From Ditylenchus dipsaci (taxonomy: Eukaryota > Nematoda > Chromadorea > Rhabditida > Anguinidae): 64,000 nucleotides of DNA. Made by a program: the position numbers and the translations under genes. Location: contig SADC01001293.1 of NCBI GenBank assembly GCA_004194705.1, forward strand, positions 496,001 through 560,000. Direction: 5' to 3'. The notes under the pieces were generated by a model. That model saw only the letters and a program-made list of their open reading frames with translations, was not told the origin of the DNA and searched no databases. Below, piece by piece: positions 22,100 through 33,810 of the stretch; position 1 is the stretch's first letter, and each line of letters starts with the position of its first letter.

Positions 22100-23059
22100 T
22101 CAAGCCAATTTTGAACCAAAACCAACCACTAAGAAAAAAAATTAGGATCTTCACAATTTTTGCAATAAAAGCTATAAGCGGCCGAATAATTTTTTATAGA
22201 ATTTTTTTCGTGCATTCCTGTAGAGTGTACCCAGTTTAGTTATAAATCTAGCTTACCGGCTTCAAAAGCAGTCAAATTTGACTAAACTTTCAAAATTTAA
22301 TTTTTTTTCAAACTTTTTAGCTGCTATCCCTGCATTCTGTAGTTTCTATCCTGATCTATTTGCGCTTCACTAAGCTATCTAAAGTCAAAGCAATAGTTAT
22401 AGAACCCCACGACACACTTCCCTCTACTTTGGTCATTTGAGGTCGCAATGGTCATGAAATATGCTCAATAGATTGCTTACCTAATAAAATATATGTTTTA
22501 GCAAGTTTTTTTAACTGAAAGAAGTTACTCATGTGACTTTTTAGTGTTATCTGCTACTCTTTGTAAGACATAGATTTATTCAACATTTGCATTTATTTTC
22601 GTGTTTTATTCCAAATATTAATACAATTTAATTTTTAATGAGTAAATCTAACAACTTTCTCACAATTTTATTAAAATAGCCGTATTTTATTTTCAGCAAG
22701 CTATTAAATTATGATTGACGCAGCCAGAAAAACTTTAGACCGCAAGATTTTGCAGAAATTTAGCGTGGCTCAATAGACCCGGCTCTTCTCATGCTAACTT
22801 TTCATGCTCTATTAAAAAAACTCTGCAGTTGATGTCACCTTGTAGCTACGCAATAGGGTTAAAATGAGCTTTTTACCATAGACAGTACTTTCTTCATTAA
22901 ATGGGCCGGCCCTTTTATTTTTCAACCTTCGAAAATTGGAAAGAAGAAAAGCAATAAACTGATTTGGAAGATATTAACTGTGGGCTAAATATGAGTGCTC
23001 AAAGTCAAGGAGGCCACCACCGCCGGCGCTGGCGCTCGTGCAGCTATGGTTAAGAGTCT
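22100..23059. other. AT-rich intergenic stretch, nothing recognised
   Basis: No conserved protein, RNA or clear inverted repeat is visible. A TTAATGAAG-type stretch near 22890 (CTTCATTAAATGGGCCGGCCC) resembles a degenerate CCGTATTT MITE end, but no partner was found. Confidence 0.4.
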
Positions 23060-23795
23060 TTAACACGGGAACGGCTGTACGTCCTGATGGTATGTCCTTG
23101 TGCAAAATTTCACGCTGAGCATGATGGTGAAAAACAACTTCGAAAAAAGTAACTCTGCGGCGGTCAGTGGCTTTGTGAACCAAGCGGAATTCGAAATTTG
23201 ACAGTGATTGTGATGATCAAAGGACAGTTTTTGAAGTAAATCGACCATGTTGAACACGAATCAGGTGTCAGAATTTCAGATTTACGTAGCGAAATCGAAG
23301 TTTCAGGTCATGATGCCTTTTGGTATATACTTTTGAACGTTCGCTAAACACTCAAAAAATCTGGTTGCGAAATTACTTCAAAGCACTATCTGGTGCAGTG
23401 TTTCTTGCTCTGTCGAACAGTATCAACCATGAACTAAAAAACGGCGTTTCCACACTTTTTTGTACATATTTTTGTATGAACAACGTTTTTGAAAATAAAA
23501 CAATTATTTCTTCAAGTTGAAACTTTTTCATTTGATTTCGTAAATACCTCAACGATATGTGATTTGAAAGCTCGCAATCTGCGCTTTTTTGCACATGAAA
23601 AATAATAAATATATTAAAACAGTGGCATGTTTTATTTCTTTGAAGTGACAGAGGCGAAAATCAGGACATTGACGGTTCACAAACGCCACTGACCGCCGTA
23701 GAGTTACTTTTTTTCATTTTTTTTTCACCATCGTGCTCAGCGTGAAATTTTGCACCAGGACATACTATCAGGACGTACAGCCGTTCCCGTGTTAA
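23060..23795. mobile_element. 735-bp inverted-repeat element
   Basis: TTAACACGGGAACGGCTGTA and ACGTCCTGATGGTATGTCC at the left are mirrored by GGACATACTATCAGGACGTA and CGTTCCCGTGTTAA at the right. Arms of about 130 bases include GCAAAATTTCACGCTGAGCA. A one-sided partial copy of the arm is at about 11385-11530. It is non-coding; the internal open frames at 23320-23594 are not family-like. Confidence 0.65.
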
Positions 23796-24058
23796 TTTAA
23801 GATAGATTATTGAAAAGTTAGAATTTGGTAAAGTAGAAGCCATTTATATTACGGAACTCAGTTATCTGGTCAAATTTGAATATTTTTTAAAATTTATGAA
23901 AATTTTTCAAAACTGAGTTATTGCCAATTCTTGACTATTTTCTCAGGCCGTGTTAAACAATTGATTGTTATTTGTTGGCTTTGTCCAGTGTTGGGACCTC
24001 GAACTTGGCTCGTACTTTGTACTTTGTATTTTTCGTTCGACAAATTTTTATTTTTTCT

Positions 24059-24447
24059 AATGGCTCGATTATAAACGTTGTCATTGTCGTCGTCGTTGGT
24101 GTTGTCGCTGTCGTTGGAATATTTTTTTTATAAAACCGTTTTGTTCGCCAACGACGACGACAACGACAACAAAATATTTATTCCAAATCGGACAAATTTC
24201 GTATTTTGAGTCGAGATTTCGAAGGAAAACGTGTGGAGAATATAGTTAATCTTCAAAATTCTGACTTAAATTGCAAAATTTTCCAATTTGGAATAAAATA
24301 TTTCGTTGTCATTGGCGTCTTCGTTGTCGTTGGCGTTGTCGTTGGATTTTTTATAAATGGGTCGTCGTTGTCGTTGGCGTGAAAACGCCTTTATAAAACA
24401 TTTTTTCCAACGACAACGACGACGACAACGTTTATAAATAAGCCATA
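24059..24447. mobile_element. Foldback with GTCGTT-repeat arms, copy 2
   Basis: TGGCTCGATTATAAACGTTG at the left faces CGTTTATAAATAAGCCA at the right. Between are GTCGTCGTCGTTGGTG-like and CAACGACGACGACAACG stretches. The core with TCGAAGGAAAACGTGTGG matches copy 1 at 16.9 kb. Confidence 0.65.
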
Positions 24448-24614
24448 AAAAGTTTTCAACGAGATGGCTTTAAAAACATCCACAGCTACATTTTTACAAA
24501 AAAATATACCTATGTCGAGGTTACAAAACGTTATTTATATTGATATTTTAAGTGCAAGTACGACGTCCCAAAACTGCTTTTATCAATAAAACCCGGTATT
24601 TGTCGTTCTATTTG

Positions 24615-24775
24615 AATACAGTCCGGTCATCATTTGACCCAAACTCTCGATTTAACGTCCTTCGGGTGAGTTTTGGTAAATAGCCTCTCAATTTAACGAC
24701 TATCTAGATTTAACGTCCCACTTTCGCCGGTCCTTCAGAGACTATAAATCGAGAGGCGACTTTGAACTAGATTTT
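24615..24775. mobile_element. pogo-like MITE with ATTTAACG repeats
   Basis: ACAGTCCGGTCATCATTTGA starts it, and CTCGATTTAACGTCC and CTAGATTTAACGTCCC repeats follow. The right end AAATCGAGAGGCGACTTTG is a worn version of TCGAGACTCGACTGTA. It is an older member of the family seen at 2.3, 29.7, 39.6, 46.2 and 52.0 kb. Confidence 0.5.
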
Positions 24776-25284
24776 ATGAACATTAAAAAAGTCTGTTTCA
24801 TCAATAGCTCATTTCGTAGGCCTGTATCTTAGCTACAAGATGGTACCAATTGTAAAGTAACTTAATAAATGGATAAAAGTTTTGGGCATTACCAAGTGAG
24901 GGTTATGAAAAAAGCTGCACTCATTGTGCATGTATTTTAGACAGCTTTAAAAACGGTGTAAGAAAACAGAAAAAAATAAAGATTTGAACATATTAAAAAA
25001 TCAAAAACGAAAATATAATCCGTTGGCTAAATGTTGTTGAATAAATTTTAAATTTGTTTTCTTACTCAATTCTTAACCTTTTTGGTTTTATGCTTGACGT
25101 AGGAAATCCAAGCTAGTAATTACGCTACTTACTGAATGCGTCGAGAAGTCAGTTTACAGATGAAAAATTCGCTTAGATACAGTGTCTCCAAAAACTATAC
25201 TCGATCTTAGACTCAGCTTGAATTTCCCTAATTCACATCCGATATTCTAATATTTTTAAAATTTTCGGGCGAATAAGCTTTTAG

Positions 25285-25731
25285 CAAAGCTACCGCATTT
25301 CCTTTGGTCTTAGTTTTAATCGCAGGATTTGTATTGTTTGAGTTTTTGCATGCACAACATATTTCAAGAATCTTCAGCATCACACCATTACATAGATGTA
25401 ACGCAGCGCTCAACACCAAAACTCATGCTCTCCAAATGGCAGTGGTGCTTTACAATCGTGTCTTTCCAACCTCATCTACCTGTTTTAAAGCCAGCAAAAA
25501 GGGTGCAGTTGGGCAGTTGTAGGAGTATCTTTAGTATTCTTTGCCAGTATTATTTTCGTAGTCTATTTGTGCTTGTCTGGAGAACAAGGAGCTTCAAACT
25601 ACACCGCTGCTTCACTCCACTTGACCACTAGGTTGGAAACAATAAGGCTAAATATTGATTTAACATCACTCTGGGATTTTAACCACATGAGAATAGTGTT
25701 TGAACGTCTTCTGAGTAATTTTGTATGCTAA
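25285..25731 (+). pseudogene. Second 7TM receptor-like fragment with a small tandem duplication
   Basis: After a CTTTTAG acceptor, a continuous frame encodes a membrane segment (FPLVLVLIAGFVLFEFLH), a cysteine loop (ITPLHRCN), a weak second segment with YNRVFPTSSTCFKASKKGA, and then, in another frame, VVGVSLVFFASIIFVVYLCL and a tail ending ERLLSNFVC before TAA at 25729-25731. The middle resembles the R..AT..Y region after TM3 in the gene at 11-21 kb. The switch falls at 25506-25521, where GCAGTTG occurs twice, one base apart. Removing one 8-base copy would rejoin the frames. TM1 and the C-terminal half were not found. Family assignment is tentative. Confidence 0.45.
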
Positions 25732-25756
25732 AAACGATTTGAAAAAAGCAGGAGTA

Positions 25757-25895
25757 CCGTATTCTCTGTAATAATCCCACAGTGGGATTATTTTTAAATT
25801 GGCCAAAACTCTTTTAATTTTCAATGAAAAATGACCCTAACTCTGAAATCCTAGTCGAAAAAACAGGGGGTGTGGGTATATTAGAGAGAATACAG
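25757..25895. mobile_element. MITE, CCGTATTT family, copy 4 (short)
   Basis: TA-CCGTATTCTCTGTAATAA at the left, TTAGAGAGAATACAG-TA at the right. AATCCCACAGTGGGATTATT near the left end is a perfect small hairpin. At 139 bases it is the shortest family member here. Confidence 0.7.
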
Positions 25896-26195
25896 TACAC
25901 TATATCGCGTGTCCCAAAAATCCCCAAAATCAATTTTTTTTAGACATTTTAGCTTTTAAAACATGCCTAAACATGTTTTTAGTTGGCGCCCTTTCTATAG
26001 GAGTGCCCTTTCTCTAAAGAAAAATTTTCGACCAAAATTTGACTTTTTGCCTTGGTCCTCCAAGGCAATTCAACCTAAGAGGGTACCTGGATGGCCAGAA
26101 AATACTTGGTTTTTGGTATTCTACCCCGCTTTGGTCGCTGGAGCTGGGCAAAAGTGCATCTACATGGTATTTTAATCGGCTTGAGTTCAAAATCC

Positions 26196-27037
26196 CCCCC
26201 CCCCCACGGGGACTGATCAGGTGGAGGAGATAACTTCATATTCGTGTTTCTCGACCCCGATTTCATGAGAAAGCCGGCTGTTTTTTTGGTTCTGAGAAAA
26301 AAAAAATTTTCGAACCACAGGGGGGGGTATCATGGTTTTTTAGTCAAAATTTGAAAAATTTAAATTGGCGCCTTTTGGATTTAAAAGGAATAAGGGCTGT
26401 ATTGGAGGGGAAGGGAATAAAAGGGGGCCACTAATGACTCAGGGCCCACTAACAAGAAGATGTTGAACATAGTTTTGAATACTGGGGCCTACCGCATAAA
26501 TAAACTCTGGTATGCATGCTTTTTCATGCATCCAGAGTCACTTTCGAGTGATTTGTGTCTAAGGTATGTGGGTGTGCGCATCTCAACTCCAAGCCCCCAA
26601 GCCCCCTGCGCCCCGAAGGGGGCGCAGGGGCTTGAGAGTTAGAGATGCGCGCACACACTTACCTTAGACATGATTCCGAGAAGTACTCTTGACCATAAAA
26701 TGCACATAGAGTCTTTTTTTGCCACGGCCCAGTTGAAAAACATGGTGAGGCAGTCGAAGAAAATAGATATTCAAATTTATAATGTTCTGCCATAAAAGTG
26801 GCCCCCTTTTATTCCCTTCCCCTCCCAATACAGCCCTTATTCCTTTTAAATTCAAAAGGCGCCAATTTAAATTTTTCAAATTTTGACTAAAAAACCATGA
26901 TACCCCCCCCCCCCCCTGTGGTTCGAAAAAATTTTTTTTCTCAGAACCAAAAAAACAGCCGGCTTTCTCATGAAATCGGGGTCGAGAAACACGAATATGA
27001 AGTTATCTCCTCCACCTGATCAGTCCCCGTGGGGGGA
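26196..27037. mobile_element. 0.84-kb foldback family A, copy 3
   Basis: This is the cleanest copy. CACGGGGACTGATCAGGTGG ... GATTTCATGAGAAAGCCGGC is mirrored almost base for base to CCACCTGATCAGTCCCCGTG. C-runs abut both outer ends and both inner CCACAGGGGGGG sites. The centre (26535-26690) is the GTCTAAGGTATGTG palindrome with a CCCCGAAGGGGGCG hinge. The arm similarity suggests recent activity or gene conversion between arms. Confidence 0.85.
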
Positions 27038-27055
27038 TTCTGAACTGCAACCTTT

Positions 27056-27215
27056 TAATCAAGAGTCTTGCTCGGAATCATGTCTAAGGTGAGTGAGTTC
27101 GCGCATCACTAACCAATCAAGCCCCCTGCGCCCCCGAAGGGGGCGCAGGGGCTTGGTGGCTCGGGGTTGAGATGCGCAGACCCACATACTTTGACACAAA
27201 TAACTCGATAGTTAC
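27056..27215. mobile_element. Palindromic MITE, GTCTAAGG family, further copy
   Basis: AGAGTCTTGCTCGGAATCAT and GTCTAAGGTGAGTGAGTTCG at the left. GAGATGCGCAGACCCACATA and TTTGACACAAATAACTCGAT at the right. The CCCCCGAAGGGGGCGCAGGG hinge matches that of the copy at 26.6 kb. It directly follows foldback copy 3. Confidence 0.65.
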
Positions 27216-27364
27216 TCTAGATGCACAAAATATGTATTCATAACCAGAGTTTCTTTATGCGGTAGGCCCCAGTTAACAAAACTATGTTCAAATTCTATCT
27301 TCTTGGAGTATCCAGGTAGCCTTTCAGGTCGGATTGACTTGGGACCGAGGCAAAAAGTCAAATT

Positions 27365-27605
27365 TTGGTCGTTGCCGTCTCCGACAACGATTGTCCCCCG
27401 CCAATTCAAAAAAAAATCCTAATCATTGAACCTCTGTACGGATATTTTAATTTGGGTTATAACACAACTATAATTAAAATTAAATTGTAGGCCGTATTTT
27501 GTTAGAAACCAAGCTGAAAATTCTGTATAGAAGTTCAATGATTAGGCGAAAAATTTTGAATCTGCGGGGACAATCTAGAATGCGTGGCCATTTGAACACT
27601 ATTCT
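27365..27605. mobile_element. Palindrome family B (ATTGTCCCCCGCCAATTCAA), copy 1
   Basis: GATTGTCCCCCGCCAATTCA followed by AATCATTGAACCTCTGTACG at the left is mirrored by TATAGAAGTTCAATGATTAG and GCGGGGACAATCTAGAATGC. The centre carries the GTTAGAAACCAAGCTGAAAA arm. Related copies: 31606-31862 and 48160-48398. Confidence 0.6.
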
Positions 27606-28112
27606 CAAATGGGTGAAAAAACCCGCATCCGTACCCCATCCCCCTTCCACCCCTGAACCAATAAGTTCCTATTTTTCGGCACTAGTGTGATTTCCCCCAC
27701 CCCAATAACTTTTACCTAGCCTGTATGCTTAGGCTCAGGGCCTGGCCATTACTAAAAGGGCTTTTGCATAACTTTTTTTTAATGGTGGTTTTAGGTAACC
27801 CAAAAATTTTTGGGGTGAAGGAGGATTAATTACATTACACACAGAACACAACACACTAAGCTTTTGGAGGGATTTATATGACAGTTTTTTTACTTGAATA
27901 TCAAGTTCAGCGACCAAAAATTACCCGAGCATATCGGTTAAATATGAGAAGTAAATACAATAAATTGAACTCAGTGGGGTCGGGATCACCTCAGTGTTCC
28001 GTTAAAGTTTAGGATAAAGGTTGTGCATAAGGTTCGTGGTGTCGAACTCATGAATGGGTGTCCTTAATTTGAGTTTCGATTACTTTCCACTAGACTTGAC
28101 CCAATTTTACAG

Positions 28113-30968
28113 GTACTCATTGGAGCAAATGAAAGATTTTGCCTTCAAAAACACAATAGCCAACAATTTCAAGCCTTCACTCTATGTCCGCAATCTATCC
28201 TTTAACCGTATTTTTGAGGATGTGGAAAATCGGTCAGTCTCCCTTACTACTTATTCTTCGCATGCTTAGGATTAAATTTTAGGTTTGATATTGAAGGGGA
28301 CGATGTGATTGTATTTATCCACATTCAAAAGACAGCAGGCACAAGTTTTGAGCGTTTTCTGGTCAAATATCTGAACATTAGTCGCCGTGTGAATGCATTA
28401 CTGGAGGCAAAAAGCGGTGCAATTGCTTCAGACCCAAGAGCAATAGCAAAGAGTCCTGGCTTTTTTCGCGCTACTCCACTGGTTGGGCTTGTGGACTGCA
28501 TGCTGATTTCACAGAGTTGACATCTGGCTGTGTGGATAAAGTCATGGACAAGAAAGAAGGCAAGTTTTTTTTGAAATTTTTGCTAGGTAGGGCAGTGCAT
28601 ATATATTACTTTCAATGAGTATTAATTGCACAGAGGGAGCCAAGAACGTCCCGGCATTTTAATTACGAAAAACAGAAAAACTAGCCAGAAGAAACAGAAC
28701 CACGCGGACTTTTAGGTAAGCAAGTCCCAAACCATAGGAATGAACAAGCAATCGTACCAAGAAAACTAGGTTTTCGAAATCGCATGAGGAAAAAAGTTTT
28801 GAGCGTTAAAATGCTGGGAATTTTTATCCACCCTCTAAATATACCAGATTCTTATTTTGTGAAAATTAGCGTGAAGTTTTTGCAAATACAAGTAATTCAT
28901 CCCTATGTCCAAATATTAATAAAATATTCATCATTTTCCTGGTTTTCCAGAAAAACACAACAGAAGACGATATTATTACACCACCTTTCTCAGAGATCCC
29001 GTTGAGCGATTCGTTTCTGAATACAGCCACGTAGAAAGAGGGGCCACTTGGTAAAAAAAATTTTATTCCTGCTTTAGTTTCTCAAAAGCATTATACATAA
29101 TTATTCCTAGGCTTTCTGCAAGACATGTTTGCAATGGTCGTAGGCCAAATGCTGAGGAGTTGCCCATGTGCTTCAATCCAGAGATTGGGTGGGAGGTGTC
29201 GAGTTAAATGAGTTCATTTCGTGTCCCTTCAATTTGGCTTTCAACAGGTGAATTTGTGGACCATATCACATTTTATGCACCTTAAAATTTAGCGATTTCG
29301 CCCGTTTTTTACGATACACAATTACAGTATTTTTGCTTGTTTTCAGACAAACTAGAATGTTGGCTGACCTCACTTTGGTCAACTGCTATAACAGGAGTTC
29401 TATGGAGCAGTCCACGAGGGATGGCATTATGCTCGAGAGTGCTAAAACCAATTTGAGAAATTTGGCTTTCTTCGGGATCAAAGAACGAATGAATGATAGC
29501 CAGCTTTTGTTTGAAAAAGTTTTTGACATGAGGTGAGAACATGGTACTTTTATAGTCCCCCCATACTCGGATTTCTTGAAAAGTAACCCAAATACCCTCA
29601 TGAACTCATTTTTCAGCTCAACACAATAAAAAAAAACATTTCTAAACACTTTCTGCTTAAAAAAAAATCCTCCCACCGCTCAGAGGTAGATGGTCATTTT
29701 AAAGTATTTTAGGGTTATGTTTGGGTGATTTACAGTCGAGTCTCGATATAAGATACACCTGACACACATTTGGTTGGTCTTAGAGAAATTAATGGCCTTT
29801 ATTTAAGGCTAATAGACACTCCATATAAAATACACCTAGGTCAGTCCGACTAATGAAGTGGCACTCGATTTGGGATACAGACAAGAAAAATTTACATTTT
29901 CGTTGCAAAAATAGTAGTGTTAACCTTTTAGAATGCGAGCATAACACACGTTTAACACAATTAAGCATTTTTTTTAGTAACAAACATCGATGAAAACTGT
30001 TAATAGACTGCCGATAACTATACGTCGATAATTGTATAATTTCTAGTATTTTATACGAGAAATGCCATATCCCTCTCTTGAAAAATGTCCAAACTTTTAT
30101 GAAAAGGGCGTCCGGCGCCCGGCGCCCTTTTCATACCGGCGCCGGCGCCATCTTATATCGGTGCTGGCGCCGGGTACTAGCTGCAGTACTGTTTTTAAAT
30201 ATTTATGACATTTTAAAGTTTTAACAGTACGATGTTTGGTGTTAGACGCATTTAACTTAGATCCTGGCGGCAAAAAGCAAAAATTTTAGCGTCAAATACA
30301 TAGTACGCGCCGATTTTAGATAGGCCGGCCGCCCGGGTCAGCGCAAGCGCCAGTTTTTTCGAGCGTGTAGGTATGGGTGTATCTTATATCGAGACTCGAC
30401 TGTGTCACATTTTCTTGCTGGAGCTGGGCAAAAAGACTATTTAAATGCATTTTCGATTAAGAGTCTTGCTCGGAATTATGTCTAAGGTATGTGTATGCGC
30501 GCATCTCTAACCGCATTTCCAACCAATTTCTGAGCAAGACAGAAAAAAATAAAATGAGTTGAAATTGCCAATAAATTATCATTTAGGTTTACCAGGAGCA
30601 TGGGTGTGTGGAACAAAAGCAAGTCTCAGAACACAGTGGTCACCCCAGCCCAACTTGCTGTGATTAGAGAACGCAACCATCTAGACATTGAACTCTACAA
30701 GTTTGCAGTCAAATTATTTGAAAAGCGTCTGAGAACTGCGATGGCGGATCAGAGTTATGACCAGGAACAGGCAGATTTATTAAGATCCCCTTTTGACACC
30801 AATGCAGAAAAGTCGATCACTATGCGAGAAGAACTTCCAACTATTAGCAGTACCAGCAATTCAGAATTGCATTCGTCAGCAAATCATCAGTCATTATGGA
30901 GTAATAAAACATCGCAACACAAATTAACCAAAATCAGCACTCTGAAATCTCTCCTTAAAGCCAACTAA
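28113..30968 (+). CDS. HS6ST: Heparan-sulfate 6-O-sulfotransferase (partial, with two frame lesions)
   Basis: This enzyme is a Golgi type II membrane protein that moves sulfate from PAPS to the 6-O position of glucosamine in heparan sulfate. Exons: about 28113-28232 (YSLEQMKDFAF...VENR), 28283-28559 (GDDVIVFIHIQKTAGTSFER, the 5'-phosphosulfate loop, then PCEC, KKRCNCFRP, SWLFSRYSTGWACGLHADF), 28951-29050 (TTFLRDPVERFVSEY, the 3'-phosphate binding segment, RGATW), 29111-29247 (MCFNP, DWVGGVELNEFISCPFNL), 29347-29532 (RMLADLTLVNCYN, LAFFGI) and 30587-30968 (FTRSMGVWNK, ERNHLDIELYKFA, stop TAA). The order follows animal HS6STs. Intron 2 has a GC donor (GAAG/GCAAGT). One base is missing near 28385 before PCEC and one near 29178 before DWVGG. 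The N-terminal anchor exon was not found. Confidence 0.9.
29733..30402. mobile_element. Long pogo-like MITE in HS6ST intron 5
   Basis: TA-CAGTCGAGTCTCGATATAAG at the left and TATATCGAGACTCGACTG at the right; the right flank is TG rather than TA. It contains GGCGCCGGCGCC-rich sequence (30105-30180) like that at 31.5 and 33.2 kb, perhaps from a second insertion. At 670 bases it is longer than other family members. Confidence 0.65.
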
Positions 30969-30991
30969 TAATGTATGGGAAGCAGTAATAC

Positions 30992-31367
30992 GGGTGTGAC
31001 CTAATTACCCGTCGTCATAATACCAAACGAGAAAAATGCCCAACGAAAATTACCCTTTGACAAAATGCCAAATGAGAAAAATGCCAACGAGAAAAACGCC
31101 CAATGGGAAAAATTCGAGATGGAATTTTCCGACCAGACTTTACCTTATTTTAAATTCGCGTTCTTGATGGTCATTCCACTTCCATTGCATCATTAAAAAG
31201 TTAGCCTAATTAAAAAGTTAGTTAATGAGGCAAAGTCTAGTTTGGAAAATCTCATCGGATAATTTTCTTGTTGGGCATTTTTCTCATTTGGTATTTTGCC
31301 AAAGGTAATTTTCGTTGGGCATTTTTCTCGTTTGGCATTATGACGAAGGGCAATTAGGTCTCACCCA
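30992..31367. mobile_element. Inverted-repeat element just after the HS6ST stop
   Basis: GGGTGTGACCTAATTACCC with ATAATACCAAACGAGAAAAA at the left is mirrored by GCATTATGACGAAGGGCAAT and TAGGTCTCACCC at the right. The arms contain several repeats of AATGCCCAACGAGAAAAA. It starts 24 bases after the stop codon, so it probably lies in or disrupts the 3' UTR. Confidence 0.6.
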
Positions 31368-31499
31368 ATTATACTGTTTAGCTGCCACATATACAGCATT
31401 CCCTGTCAATTCTTGGTATATCGTCCCAAAAAAAGTGCAACCGCCTAAAGTACGATACTTTTTACACCGATTTTTGGCGTCTTTTGCTATTATTGTTTC

Positions 31500-33285
31500 A
31501 TGACCAGAATCAGCGCCAGCGCCTGCCTATGAAAAGTAGCGCCGACATTAGCGCCGATGGGTTAGCGCCAATAGAGTCGATGATCGACCTAATAGTGTTA
31601 TAAGTTAAAGGGCCATGGCCACGCCTTCTGGATTGCCCCTCCGCCAATTCGAAAAACTTCGCCAAATAACTGAACTTCTGCACGAATTTTTCAGCTTGGT
31701 TTCTAACAAAACAAGGCCTAGAATTTAATTGCATGTATAGTTGTGTTAGAAACCAACTTAAAAAATCTGAACAGGAGTTAAATTATTCGAAAAAAATTTG
31801 AATTGGTGTGGGACAACCGTTGTCATAGACGGCAATGGCCCTTTAAAAAATTGTTGGTGTAACTGCTAAAGTTAGCTAAAGTTGTCCCGAAATTTTTTTA
31901 GTCAAACTGGAATTCCCAAATATTTTTGTGATTTTTTCAAATTTTTCGAAAAAAATTGGTGTTATTCAGCAGAGTATTAAATTCTGCATTAGATGGACAG
32001 AAAATATTGTGTAAAATACTTATTTACGGAAAAAAGATTACCCTTCGAAATTCCGGTCGGAATTAGACCGGAATTTTCACCTTAAATGGTCCTTATTTTT
32101 TAATTATTAAGTATTTTACACAATTTTTTCAGTCAATATAACGCAGAAATCAATATTGCATAGAATGCCACCAAAGACTACCGAAAAATGTGAAAATTAC
32201 AAAAAAAATTGGGAATTCCGGTTTCAACTCCAAAAAATCAGGGCCAACTCTAGTAACTGGCACTGTTCAACTTTTCTCTCCGAAACTAAAAAGACGGCAT
32301 TTTCAGTTTCGACCGTGGTGGGTAGAACAGATAAATTATCTGAACTGATAAATTTATCTATCAGATAAAATCCAAATTAGTTTCATCTGACAGAGAAAAT
32401 TTTATCTGCCAGATAAGTTTATTTTAATCTGGCAGATGAACTTTCATCGGTCAGGTAAAATTTTATTTTTGATAAATATCATCACGAAGTTAAAAAATGG
32501 GCTCCACAATCGCAATCTTCTAAAAATTCATTTCTGAATAATTGGGACTAAAATACTTGATGGGTTCGCCATTTTGGATTGAGATATCCTGGCTGAAAAT
32601 GGGGAAACGCATCAACGATTATCCTTAAAGGGAGGGTGAAAGCTGTTAAGGAGATAGTCTCGACACAAAATGATTTATCCAAGTTTTTGCGTTTTTCCAA
32701 TGTGGTTTTAGAGTCATATTTTGTCGACAACTCAGTCTTGTGATCTCAGACAAACTTGTGCAAAATTAAAATTTGGATTAGCACCATCAATATCAGAATT
32801 TCAAAATTCCTTCAAAAAAATACCCTAAAAATTGAAATTTAAAAAGACTAATCAACTTTTTTGGTACGTTTACCCTTTTTTCATTTCAATTTTAGTGCAT
32901 TTTCTTAATAAATTTTGAGTTTCTGATATTGATGATGCCAGTCTAACTTTTAACTCTGCAAGTTTTCCACAAAATATGGCTCTGAAAGCACATTTAAAAA
33001 ACACAAAACTTGGATAAATCCTTTCTTGTCGAGACTATCTCCTTAACAGCTTTCACACTCCCTTTAAAAATTTTTATAGGTTTGTTAGTGTGAAAACCAT
33101 TCTATATTTTCGTGATGATAATTATTTAAAAATAAATTTTTATCTGTCAGATAAAAATAATTTAAATTTTATTTGATAGATAAAAGTCAGCGCCAGCACC
33201 AACAATTTCTGAAAATCGGTGCCAGCGCCGGAAAAAGCGCCCGGCGCTGGCGCTCGTGCAAGTGTGTTCACGACTCTAGTTTTTT
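31500..33285. mobile_element. Probable hAT-like relic with GGCGCCAGCGCC ends
   Basis: ATCAGCGCCAGCGCCTGCC at the left faces GCCCGGCGCTGGCGCTCG at the right, with further GCGCC motifs inward. Inside it are a family-B palindrome (31606-31862), paired arrays of TTATCTGNCAGATAA motifs (32335-32470 and 33120-33185) and a palindrome with GAAAGCTGTTAAGGAGATAG (32620-33070). No transposase and no target duplication were recognised, so the boundaries are guesses. Confidence 0.35.
31606..31862. mobile_element. Palindrome family B, copy 2
   Basis: TTAAAGGGCCATGGCCACGC at the left faces GACGGCAATGGCCCTTTAA at the right. The inner arms are CTGCACGAATTTTTCAGCTT / GTTTCTAACAAAACAAGGCC and the mirrored TGTGTTAGAAACCAAC. 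Same family as 27.4 and 48.2 kb. Confidence 0.65.
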
Positions 33286-33810
33286 AAAATATTGTCGCGA
33301 GCTATAATTGACAAAAAAACTGTGAAAAGGAAGACAAAAAAGCGTATGACTTCAGGGAGGACCGAGTTTTGGGCCATTATACCGAAAGTTTAATCAACTT
33401 ACTCAGTTGACTACAAAATGCAGCATTTTCTGCATTTCTTCTACCTGCACTTTTATTGTAGCCAGCAGATATACTTTTCAACAATTTTCTAGATTGATCT
33501 CTTCTTATTTTTTTTTCTGAAAAATGTGCTTCATGCGTTTAAGTCTTGCCTTTCCGAACGCTTGTCTTCAGCTTTATAAACAGAGCAAATCAAATTTTAG
33601 GTTCTTAAATCGGAAACTGTTCTTGTAGAGTAATTTTTAGCCGTTGTGTAAATTTCCTTTTTCTCACACTTTGAAGCAATAAATAAGTTTTTTCGTTCTG
33701 ATTTTGGTCGATAACTAAATTTATTGATAGATCTCACATCAAATTTTACTGTGCGTTTTGTTATCTGTGAGAAGGTTAACAATTTTCGTTTCTAGACAGC
33801 TGCTTAAATA

